A DNA stretch of 64,000 nucleotides from Megamerina dolium (lineage: Eukaryota > Arthropoda > Insecta > Diptera > Megamerinidae). A program made the position numbers and the translations under genes. The notes under the pieces are model-generated. The model was not told the origin of the DNA and did not search any database. It worked only from the letters and a program-made list of their open reading frames with translations. The stretch is taken from positions 62,501,355 to 62,565,354 of the forward strand of contig OY978525.1 in assembly GCA_963854835.1 (NCBI GenBank), written 5' to 3'. Positions within the stretch are counted from its first letter, which is position 1. Every line of letters begins with the position of its first letter. Shown here one piece after another: positions 43,684 through 53,640 of this stretch.

Positions 43684-45380
43684 AGTAGGTTAGGTTAGGT
43701 TATGCGGCCGCCCTCAAAGGGACGCACTTAGGCCAAAATTGGCCCGTTGTGTTACCGTGCATCAATAATGCTGTCTATCCTATACCCTCTGTTAAACGGA
43801 ACCATTGGGATTTCTTAATGAATAGAGCAATATCCCTGACATCCATGGGTGCTAGCTCGGTGGTATCTGTAAAAAAGGCGGGTTGGTTGGTTGGTTGAAG
43901 TGGTGACTCATCCATGAGTCCAAATAGCGCTTATGCACCGTTTTGTTACCACATCCTCGTTTCCAAAAGTTCGTTTGTTTGTGTGGGCAGCACGGTTAGA
44001 TCCAGTTCGTGCTGTTTAGAAACCTTAGGAGGTTGTTGATGTTTAATTCCGCCAGCTCCTCAATATTGTTGAAGAGTGGTTTACCTAGGGTGTTCATTCT
44101 CTGCTTCCAAAGGGCAGGGCATTTACACAGGAAGTGGAAGACCGTTTCCTTTTCTTCCGCTTGGTTACAGCTGTGGCAGAAGCCGTTGTGGGACATCCCC
44201 ATTTTGGCCGCCTGTTCTCCGATGGACCAGAAGCCAGTAATGACTGCCGTCAGTCTAGAGATATCTTTTTGATTCCTGTTAATCAGTCGTGTTATTTGTT
44301 TAGGATTGTATGTAGGCCAGAGTGACCTACTAGTCTTACACTTCGTAAGACTTTTCCACCTACAATCCGCTATTTGTAGATATTTTGTATTGATGGTTCT
44401 TTTAGCTACACTCAGCGGTGTGAACACCGGTTCTGCAAGAGCCTCTTGCATTGCAGATCCGCTTCTTGCCAGTTCGTCGGCTTTTTCGTTTCCTTCTATG
44501 TTCCGGTGTCCCGGAACCCAGATCAATGAAACGTTGCGCCATTCGCTGAGTTTATTGACACTCCTTCTACTTTGTTCCACTAGGAAGGAGGATAAGACTG
44601 CTGAGTTCAAGGCCTGAATTGCAGCTTGGCTATCCGATATTATAGCTATATTGAGCTTAAATCTGAAGTCTGCGATAAGTATCCTACAAGCTTCCCCGAT
44701 TGCAAACACTTCCGCCTGGAATACGCTAGACAGGTTGGGGAGGCGCACAGACTTGTTCACTTTTAATCTCTAAAAATATATTTCTGCCCCTACGCCACAA
44801 TCCTTTTGAAGCCGTCCGTGTAGATTTTGGTGTCGAAGCTGTTTAACAGACATCCCTTAGTCTAATCCTTTCTCGAAGGAAAAACTACCGAGAAATTTCT
44901 AGTGAATTTCATCTATATTGCGTTTCTCTAGTTAGTATGCATCCATGTCCGTAGGTTTTCTCCTTCCAGTGACCTGCTTCCTTTAGCCTCACTGCGGTCA
45001 TGGTTGCCGTTTTCTTGATGTATAGATCAATAGGGAGCATGTGTGTCAGAACGTTAAGAGCATCCCCGGGACACGACTTTATAGCTCCGACTACCGCTGC
45101 ACATGATGACCTTTGTATACTGCTAAGTTTATTAGTGGTGTACGCCTTATCCAAGGCTTTCCACCAAACAACCGAGCTATACGATAAGATTGGGCGTACA
45201 ACCGCTTTGTACAACCATAAAGTAAGTTTTGGTTGGAGACCCCATTTCCTACCAATTATTCTTTTGCAGGTATAGAGGGCAATGCAAGCCTTCTTTACTC
45301 GGTTTTTAGTATTTAACCTCCAGCTGAGCTTGGAGTCCAAGATAATCCCCAAGTATGTAGCATTGGAAGAAAGAATTAAG
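43684..45380 (-). pseudogene. LOA-like LINE, 3' part (RT thumb and RNase H)
   Basis: Minus strand. 45352-44909 is the end of RT (MGIILDSKLSWRLN, RPILSYSSVVWW). 44760-43996 is an RNase H domain (VFQAEVFAIGEACRIL, IISDSQAAIQ, LIWVPGHRNIEGNEKADELA) and a C-terminal Cys/His cluster (CHSCNQAEEKETVFHFLC). The 3' tail is TTAGGTTAGG repeats at 43686-43698. An RNase H after RT fits the LOA/I group, not Jockey. The element's first aspartate region is cut off between the frames. The Jockey insertion at 45381 interrupts it. Confidence 0.75.
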
Positions 45381-45711
45381 TTTTTTTTTTTTTTTTTTTT
45401 TCTTTTTCTTCTATTTATTGTATCTTTCTTACAAAACTAACAATAATTATACAAATCTTATATACTAAAAAATACATTTTGTTGATTCTACACCAATGTG
45501 TACATCATTCAAATAACTTAAAGCAAACAAATATAACATGTGATGTCATGAAGGACATATATAATAGTAATGAGAGATTATGTGAAAGATATATTTAAAT
45601 CATTTTTCCTTTTTAGTATTTTAATATATTTATGCTTAAGGAGCTCTCTCGCTAGAGTATTAGGATGATTACTTAGTCGTTCGGAGTAACGTTGGCAATG
45701 TTTCCCTATGT

Positions 45712-45933
45712 CTATTTTAATAGTGTCAAACTGTAGGTCCTTGTGTATATTTGTGTTACTGATGTACCAAAGAGCTCGGCAAAGACGTCTATTGAAAAAT
45801 TATTAAATTTTGTGAAGTGAGTTTCTGAAATAAGCATTACATCAACTTGATTTTTATGGAGAAATACTTCCAGTTCATTTTTATGTTGGCTTAACCCATT
45901 TGCATTCCAAAAACATAACTTCAGTTCGTTCAT
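45712..45933 (-). pseudogene. Jockey-type ORF2 remnant
   Basis: Starts 8 nt after the ORF1 stop: MNELKLCFWNANGLSQHKNE, then ISETHFT, the N-terminal ~40 residues of the endonuclease. It then runs into what looks like the element's far 3' part; the rest of endonuclease and all of RT are deleted. Confidence 0.8.
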
Positions 45934-45938
45934 TGTTT

Positions 45939-47555
45939 TTACAGAATTGCTTGAAGGAGCATGGACTGATTTTTCATTAGCTCTTGCATCATGCCTTGCA
46001 TTGAATTCATAAAATGTGTCATTAACTGGACCAGATTATTTACAGAATTTTCAAGAGTGTTTGGTACACTATCTTGATTAACTTGAACTGGAGGAGTAGT
46101 CCCCTTTAAAATGTTTGCATAAGATGTTGGCATAACATGAGTAGTATTTGTAACATTTTGTGGAGGAGGAGCAGATACATGCTCTATTTGAGGAGCATTA
46201 ACCATTGAAGGGTTGCCAGGCCTTACTTGGGAAGTACTTTTAAGTTTGAGTTTGAGCTCAGTATAAACTGGACAACCTCTATAGTTTGCAGCGTGATTTC
46301 CACCGCAGTTACTACATTTTTTAACAGAAGAATCTTCTTTGTTAACAATACATTTGGAGGTGGGATGAAAGTCACCACATATAACGCATACACTTCGTAG
46401 AGTGCAGTAAGATTTTGTGTGCCCATACTCTTGACATTTAGCACATTGTATTGGGCCCGATCTTTTATGAGGTTCTTCCACCGAAATTCTTCGGTGAATT
46501 AAATATTATATATTATGTATTGGGTGAATTTCACCCTTTTTAAGTTTTTTAATATCGGGTTCCAACTCGACGCGATATAATGGCGTAGGCTGTTTTTCTT
46601 TATTTTTTATGTTGAGCGCGGATTTGACCTTAAAACCCTCTTCTGCTATAGCTATTTTGACATCATTGCAGTCAAAATTTGGCTCAATGCCTTTTATCAC
46701 AACGACTAATCCTTTGCTGCTTTTCAACTGGTACGTGTAATAGTATTTCTGTTTGTCATCAAAATATTTTGTGACAGAACGGTAATTTCTTTCTTCATAT
46801 ATTTGCAGTATAATTTCTTTAATAGTGCCCTTCATGATTGTTACTATATGAAAATTCTTTGCACCAATAAGTTGCGTAAGGCATTTTATTAATTCAGTTT
46901 GGTTGTTTTCCCTTACATATATTGGGGGTGGCTTAGATTTCTGCACTGGTGATTCTACTTCTTGTTGATTTAGCATTGCAAATCTATTGTTATTATTTAT
47001 ATTATTGTTGTTGTTATTATTGTTATTATTATTAGTGCCATTCTGCTTATGGTTTTTCGGGGTATTTTTTTGTACGTCACCCTGAGGGCTTCGCTTCCTC
47101 TTTGTAATTAATATATACCTATCCATTCCAGTTTGTACCTTTGTTGATGATATTGATAGCGGTGAATGTTTATCAACATGTTTATTTGCATTTTGCAAAT
47201 GTTGCGAATTACCGGTTAGCAAGATGTTGTTTTCAAATGCTTTTGGTACAATTGTATTAGTGCATTGATTTTCTCTCTCTTTATGTTGCGAGAGAACTGA
47301 CAACGGTGTATTTCCTAGTACACGCGCTGTTTTTGTTGCTAATTCCTGCACTTCAGGTGTGACACATTGTGCACTCCAAGACATGTTGTTGCTCGGAGAA
47401 GGAGCATAAGACAAAGAGTCTTCAGTTGTTGTTGTCTCACAGTGCTTCAACAATTTCAGTGTACTTTCACTGTTATTTTGAATTTCTGTTTTTTGAGATT
47501 CACGTTCGGTCACAAAAGAGCGTCGCACCGATTGCGGAGAGCGTTTAACACTCAT
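45939..47555 (-). pseudogene. Jockey-type ORF1 (Gag) with one stop codon
   Basis: One frame from ATG 47555 to the stop at 45939, with a single in-frame TAA at 46506-46508. It starts MSVKRSPQSVRRS, resembling the intact Gag start MSVQRSPPRQRQS. It has an Asn run from an (AAT/AAC)n tract (46985-47037), the conserved YYYTYQLKSSKGLVVVIKGI block and knuckles CAKCQEYGHTKSYC, CVICGDFHPTSKC, CSNCGGNHAANYRGC. It ends MKNQSMLLQAIL. Only one lesion in ~538 codons, in contrast to the gutted ORF2. Confidence 0.85.
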
Positions 47556-47619
47556 TTATTTCTTTTTACTGACACTTGTGTTGGTAAGAGCGCCGCTAGG
47601 TCATACTACTGCCACTTTC

Positions 47620-48821
47620 GTATTGACTGCAACCCGGAAAATGTGTGTTTAAGAGTAATTCTACGGATTCTTCTGCCGTTTCCGCCCATGTTCTATCTTG
47701 CTTCCTAATCCAAGAAGCTCTTGAATGGTCTTTGGATAGGATACGGCTTAGCCTAGCTGAATCTTTGGTAGATTCGACAGACGAGCAGAATTCTCTTCAG
47801 CCCTCCTTTTTGGCGCTCCTAATAGCTTTTTTGTACAGCCGCCGGCTTTGTTTGTACAATTGCCAATTTCCAGTGGAGTAGCTGATGTTGTAATCCGCTC
47901 TTGTTTTCTTCCTTACTTCCGACAGTTCCTGGCTCCACCAGGGGGGGAAGGTTTTTTTGCTGTATTTCAGTGGGCACGACATTTTAAAGGCCTTACCGAA
48001 AGCTTTTTCTAATGTTTCGACCTTACTATTTAGCGACTCAATGGATGTTATTCTATGAATGGGAGCCCCTCCTATTCTATTTCTAACAAAATTTTCAAAC
48101 CGTGCCCAGTTCAATGCGGATTACGGTGGCAAGGGTGGGTCTATCTTAAGATCCAAATCGTAGAGTATCCAGCTATGATCCGAGAAGGAGTTTTCGCTGG
48201 AAGCTCTCCAATTTTTAACCCTTATCACATCGCCATTTGATAACAGAGTGACATCCAACACTTCCGTCCATCCATCATACTGCTCAGAGCTTGGAAAGGT
48301 GAAAGTGGGGGTGTATTTTAATAAATACAACTACCAAGTTTGTATTTATTAAAAAGTTAAATAAAGACTCACCTCGTTCATTAGTCTCGGAGCTGCCCCA
48401 TAATGCGTGCCTGTCATTGGCGTCGTATCCGAGAAGAAGGGTCCTGTCACCACTTTCTTGCGCTAGTCTGCAGGCCTCCTCAGGCGGCGCAGGTTTTTCA
48501 TGTGCCATATATACTGATACGACCCGTAGCGTGACACCGTCAGCCTCTAGGTCAGCAACCGTTACATCCTGTGAACTGTATAATGGGGTTGGAAAAATAT
48601 TTAGGTGTTTTTTTTGCTACAATACATGATCTCGGCCTACCTTGGATCCGTTTATAGAGCACGTTGTAGGTTTTTCCCGGAAACCCTTTGATCTCGGTGC
48701 CCCGCACCCAGGGTTCCTGGACAATGGCTATATCTACGTCCTCCTCCACCAAGAAGACGGCAAGGTTGTCCGTAGCAACCCGAGAGTGCTGCAAGTTAAT
48801 TTGGACAACCTTGATGACCAT
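47620..48821 (-). pseudogene. LOA-like LINE ORF2, endonuclease part
   Basis: Minus strand: VVQINLQHSRVATDNLA and AIVQEPWVRG (48821-48552), then LLLGYDANDRHALWGS with NERGESLFNFLI (48508-48284), the endonuclease end near 48330-48121 (SDHSWILYDLDL), and a post-endonuclease linker 48114-47797 (FPPWWSQELSEVRKKTRADY). It runs on into RT entry near 47790-47630 before the Jockey 5' end. Frames shift several times. Likely the same element as 43684-45380. Confidence 0.72.
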
Positions 48822-48823
48822 GG

Positions 48824-49760
48824 TTAGACGTCGGTGTTTGTTTCGGTGGCGTCGTCCAGCCGCACCCCTTCCAACAACTTTACGGCGCCTTCGGCTATAT
48901 CCTTCTGCTCTTTCTCCGGGTTCGCAGAGAGGAATATTTTTAATTTAGCATGCCGTATGCTGAACCAAAGTTTATTTTCCGCTTTCTCTAGCGGTTCGAG
49001 GCTCTCTTCTGTAATGAGCAGAAGGAACGATGCACTTTTTTTTTTCGGAGCCTCCGCCTTGATGACTGACCAGTCAGTCATCGGAATAGCGCGATTGTGT
49101 ACCTGTAGCTATTTAATCAGCTGGTTGCCATCAAACACCATGTTTGGTATCCATATACGCGCCCTGGGCCGGCGAGGTATCTCGCTGGCTGGGATGGTCT
49201 TGAGCCTCAAGCCTTCCCACGTCTTGGATTTTGGCAACCGCGCCGTTAAGGAATGTTAGGGAATCCTGATCGCCACATTTGAGATGACCCTATAACCGCG
49301 GACAACCTATGCTGAATCGAAACGTGGTGGCTAACCCTCCGGATTTGCCATCACGTGATCGGCGACGATTCGAGACAGCCGTGCCTCGATTTCGCCCCAC
49401 TTGTCCAGCACAGGCTTCCCACGGCCAGTGGTCTCATCCACCAACGCGATCTGTAGTTGATCACGTGCTACCTCGGTGTAGCTACACGGTTTATGAGCGG
49501 TTTTTGGGGGACGGACAGCAACACTGCTTCCGTCGGCCATTTTGCTTTTTTTCGCCGCTTCCCCGGATTCGTCGTGAGACCGATTCCGCTTTGTCACCTC
49601 GTTTGTCCCGGGTTTTTTGGCCAGTACTCCTTGTAATCCTGGACCACCATCCCATACCTAATTTTGTAGTCCTCATCCTTGGGATGAACAGGATGTGCAG
49701 AGCCCGCTGGTACTGTTTATACAAGTAACCGTCTCATGGCTAGAAACCAAGAGATCCTCC
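48824..49760 (-). pseudogene. LOA-like LINE ORF1 (Gag) pieces
   Basis: Minus-strand frames 49597-49331 (MTKRNRSHDESGEAAKKSKM, basic N-terminal region) and 49081-48824 (FLLLITEESLEPLEKAENKL, a C-terminal RNA-binding-like block ending RLDDATETNTDV). They are upstream of, and in order with, the ORF2 endonuclease. No zinc knuckle seen. Assignment is by position and character. Confidence 0.55.
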
Positions 49761-50230
49761 TCCGAGGTGGTACCCAACCCCCTCCGTCCATCCGTCATGG
49801 TATCCGAATTATTCTTTTTGTTTTTTGGAATGTCAACTGTTTCGTACGGTCGTCTGACCCACCAGCTCTCAGAGAAGGCAGGGCTGCATACAGTGACAAG
49901 TCACCATATGCGACCACCAAAGAGGATAAACGGAGAAATCTCCAGTCGACCATGGCAGCGCCAAATACCATGGCAAGGCTACTGTTACATTCTGAGGCGG
50001 CCTGATATCAGGATGGCTCCGTGCAAAGATAGCCGAACGTAATCCCCTGGCTGCCAAACTCACCCACTGGGCACGGGTCGCATAACACCCTGGGCATACT
50101 CTATTTAGGAGTGCTCTATTTAGGGCACTCCTAAATAGAGTATGCCTTCTACGTGCCAAGGTGGGCCATTTACAGAGGAAGTGGTAAACAGTTTCCTCCT
50201 ATTCCTCGTCTTGGCAGCTGTGTTGTATCT
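49761..50230 (-). mobile_element. LINE C-terminal scrap with a perfect hairpin
   Basis: Minus strand near 50225-50145 reads as the Cys/His end of an LOA-like ORF2 (CQDEE...ETVYHFLC), like 44050-44150. The remainder to 49761 is unassigned. A 21-bp perfect inverted repeat lies within it (50094-50114 with 50125-50145). Confidence 0.45.
50094..50145. repeat. Perfect 21-bp inverted repeat, 10-nt loop
   Basis: GCATACTCTATTTAGGAGTG plus C, then a 10-nt loop, then the exact reverse complement. The loop repeats part of the arm (CTATTTAGG), as expected from a snapback copying event. Confidence 0.9.
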
Positions 50231-50412
50231 TCTTTTTCGACACCGTGATATTTCCTTAGATAACTTATTTTCTAGGACTTACCCCTTTTTCTCTGCTTTC
50301 AAACTGTAGCTCTCTCTTCCACGAAACAATTAGTTTTTAATATGTTAATAGTATGTCTTTATTTGGTCAAACTGTTCTTTTCACCATGTGGTTTTCTTAT
50401 TTTTCTTTCACC

Positions 50413-50532
50413 TTATAGGATGTTAAATCCTCTCACAATGTAACTCTTATTTTTATAGGATATTAAATCCCTTCACAATGTAACTATTCGCTTTATAGGA
50501 TGTTAAATCCTTTCATAATGTAACTCTTAATA
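50413..50532 (+). repeat. 40-bp tandem repeat, 3 copies
   Basis: Units start at 50413, 50453 and 50493, each TTATAGGATGTTAAATCC..., then CACAATGTAACT. Copies differ by a few bases. Non-coding. Confidence 0.9.
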
Positions 50533-51180
50533 AATATAACATAATTTACAATATAACCCCGTTTTTGAATAAAAGAATTTCTGAAGAAATTGCAATTTCT
50601 TAAGTAGGTCGATTCATTGTAATTTCTTCAGCAGGTCATAATTATAACCTTTTTTTAGTAAGTCATCATTATTATTTGTATTTAATACTTCTTGTTGTAA
50701 ATATTGTGCATGCGTTTAATATTATGTATGCATGGTTGTTGCTCATTTTGTTTTTCTTTTTGGTTCTTTTTCTTTTCACTGTGTATGGTTGTTGAATTAT
50801 TTCATAATCATACAGTAAGTTCGATGACCCATTGTTTATTATTTTATTATTTATTTATTTCATTATTTTACTTCTTCTTGGTTCTTTTTTTTTTTTTGTA
50901 CTGTGCATGGTTGCGAAATTATTCCACAATCATACAGTGAGGTACTATAACCCTGGCTACGGATTTTTATAAGTATACTAAAACCCATTTTAGCTAATGA
51001 TAATCACGTTATGATGATTATCATTATATTAATGATTACAGCGATATTCATAAAGTACGCACACATAATAGTATAACATAATAATATAACGTACTAGAAT
51101 AACATAATAGTAATATTACTGTAACATTTGTAGTGAGTCAAAATGCATAAATTAGATGAGCATTATTTTGACTCACAACA
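50533..51180. other. AT-rich DNA with a ~75-bp duplicated block
   Basis: The stretch 50745-50815 (TTGGTTCTTTTTC, TGTATGGTTG, CATAATCATACAGT) recurs at 50865-50942, about 120 bp on. It may be part of an LTR or untranslated region. No protein recognised. An imperfect hairpin (GAGTCAAAATGC) lies at 51137-51175. Confidence 0.5.
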
Positions 51181-51820
51181 GCTATGACAAAAATCATTGG
51201 CCGGTAAACCAAGCCTGGTTGCATGCCTACCCACATGCTAGTGGCCCGTGAATACGGCAACTACATTACTAATAGTTTTCCTACCCATTGGCAACAGTGA
51301 ACGAGTTTTTGCATTGTCAAGAGTTGGCCAGATTTTCCTAGTGGTAACATAAGATTTCTCATCCCACCATCTTTTTTTGGCTATAGTGAGGTAATGTTGT
51401 GTGACAAGAAACCTGCATATTACAAGCGGAATTCCTGCTTGATGAGATGGATAAAATCTCTGGCAACCTAGTGCCCGATCTCGCCAATTCATCTGCTTCA
51501 CAGTTCCCTAGAAAATCCTTATGCCAAGGTACCCATATAATGTGTACATTGTAGTAAAGCGACGTTTAAGGGCAAGTTCATGCGAGGTATGTAACGGCGG
51601 CTTGACTGTTGGTGCAGATATAAATATATTGAAAAGATTTTGTATTACAGCGAAGCCACATTGGCGCCTCCTTTATAGCCATAATATCAGCTCGTAAAAC
51701 ACTGTAAGATTCGGGTAGTCGGAACTTAAGCTTAACGCGTAAGAAATCATAAAAGACGCCAGCTCCTGCCCTTCCCTCCAATTTGAAGCCACCTATGTAC
51801 ACCTGTACACCGAGTGAACT
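51181..51820 (-). pseudogene. LOA-like LINE fragment, RNase H domain
   Basis: Minus strand: GGFKLEGRAGAGVFYDF (51795-51745; first RNase H Asp appears as Gly), LRADIMAIKEA and CTNSQAAVTYLA (51802-51578), then 51501-51238 with an IWPTLDNAKTRSLL-type tail and VVAVFTGH. A different copy or family from 43996-44760. 5'-truncated. Confidence 0.7.
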
Positions 51821-52429
51821 CCAATTGGTTTAAAGAGAGCCCTCAAAATTAAGGCAGCAGCTGATGTTGATGGAGCTAAGTCCAAAGGGGATGTGGCTGC
51901 TGAAACGGGAGTCGCAGCCTTTGTGAGTGCCTTAGCAGCAATGGGTCTTGATATGGTAGTCACGGACACTTTGCTAACTTACACTGATTTCTTTGATACC
52001 AGTGGTTTGGTGGCCAGAACTAGGGTGCTCCAGCTAACAGGCGCTTTAGGGGCAGCGGGTGAGCCTGACTTTGGTATCATATGCTCACCTCACTGGGACG
52101 AGTCCCAGTAGTGTCGAACTTGAACGTGTGCGTACCTCAAGGGGAGGCCTTTTTAGGTTTTCGGAATTCTCCGAGACAATTTTTGAGTATGTATTCATAT
52201 TTCATATACGACCGCTTACTCGACATATCAGGCATCACAGTCTAATTAATAAGAGGAACCCGCTTGCAAACTATCCAGTGGGCACTAAAATGCATAACAC
52301 TCTGGATTGGGGGAAAGGTTTTATCGATTTCCAGGTCTAGATCCATAGTGTTCTGTTAAGCAGCGTCACCATGCACTAGCGGTATTGGTCAGATAGAGGC
52401 TAGCGCCGTATATAAAGCTATAGCTGTAT
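51821..52429. other. Unassigned GC-richer stretch
   Basis: A 72-codon plus-strand frame (51893-52111; MAAETGVAAFVSALAAMGLD) is Ala-rich and ends in a small hairpin (CTGGGACGAGTCCCAG near 52093-52108). I do not recognise it. It may be the 5' region of the inserted LINE block. Confidence 0.35.
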
Positions 52430-53640
52430 TGCGCATATTCTGTCCCTGCAAACAAAGTGCAGATGTGCAAATATGCAGACGCTCGAATATGCCTGATAAA
52501 GTAACCCCCATAAAGAACTCTAAAATACCAACCAATGTTACTGAAATACATAAATTCCTAGGAGTAACCGGAGAAAATAATTTTGTGTGGGGTGTTAATC
52601 AACAGAAAGCGTTTACGAAATTAATAAAGGCATTATGCGATAATCCTGTGCTCTCGCTATATCTCGATATTGGTCTCGATAACGTTAGTTTTATTTGCAG
52701 TTTATAGTTTTCCGTTTTATGCAATAGCACACGCCGAAATTCATACCGATGCGAGTAGCGTGGGTCTTGCTGGGGTGCTCTTTCAAACCGCTGACGCGAA
52801 AAACGCAACCCGTGTTCTACTATAGCCGCCATTGTATCGAGGGAGAAAGTCGCTACCATAGGTATGAACTGGAGGTACTCGCGGTAGTGGAAATTCTTGA
52901 ACTCTTGATTGTACGTTGCTGACTTAAGCTTTTGGAATTTTCTTTCGTTGATGTAGAGCCTGCTGGTTTTCTTACGAAGGTAACTATTATTTGTGGTGAT
53001 TGGTTACACACAATGCAATTGCAAATTCATCATCGTTAAAGCTGTGCGAGATACAAAAACCGTACACTTACTGAAAACTGTGAACGATGTGAATGTCTGG
53101 CTATTTTGGCTTACCGGCGAAAATAGTCACATTAAAGTAGCTATGCGTACTCCCCGCTCCCATGAACAGATTAAGCGTGCGAATCAGACCATCCCTAACT
53201 GTTCATATAAAATTCATGATCCAGAAAACTGATCTTAGACTACGAATGCGTGACTTTGCACAAAATCAGTTAACAGCAACCCTAGATTACGACATCGACA
53301 ATGAGCCAACATCTTGCACCATTTCTAACAAGCGCAACGAAGCAGTTGAAAACATAAAACGAGAAGTATCGACTTTCATATCAATACCCTGAAGGCAACC
53401 TCGTTGTGGTAGAAAACGATCCGTCGGTCACAGGTGAATCACGTAAGCTGTTATCGGAGACCATATATCGTAAAAAGGTCCTTGATAACGGTCGCTACTT
53501 AATAGAAGATGTACATAGAATAAAGATCACAAATAAAAAATTTTGGTCAGTCTTCAGCTCCGAAAAGCTTAAACCGCGATGTAAAAGTAGCCCCGAATTG
53601 GACGAAGCACCAGAAATCGAGGAAGATTTTAGTGTCGGAT
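52430..53640 (+). pseudogene. Gypsy-like element D, right part (RT end, RNase H, integrase end)
   Basis: Plus strand: KVTPIKNSKIPTNVTEIHKF and NFVWGVNQQKAFTKLIKALC (52500-52625) are the RT-RNase H junction of a Gypsy pol; HTDASSVGLAGVLFQT (52742-52790) is RNase H; 53130-53640 hold integrase C-terminal pieces (VAMRTPRSHEQIKRANQT; KKVLDNGRYLIEDVHRIK; SVFSSEKLKPRC). The integrase core is mostly deleted. It follows in element order from 43083-43683. Confidence 0.68.

Larger units (their letters stand above)
45381..47600 (-). mobile_element. Jockey-type LINE with most of ORF2 deleted
   Basis: Minus strand: a poly-A tail (21 Ts at 45381-45401), a short ORF2 remnant, a nearly complete ORF1 and a 5'UTR ending around 47600. 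A sister family of the intact Jockey at 8861. It sits inside LOA-like DNA; the LOA RT core is missing at this point and I see no target duplication, so a deletion went with or followed the insertion. Confidence 0.75.
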
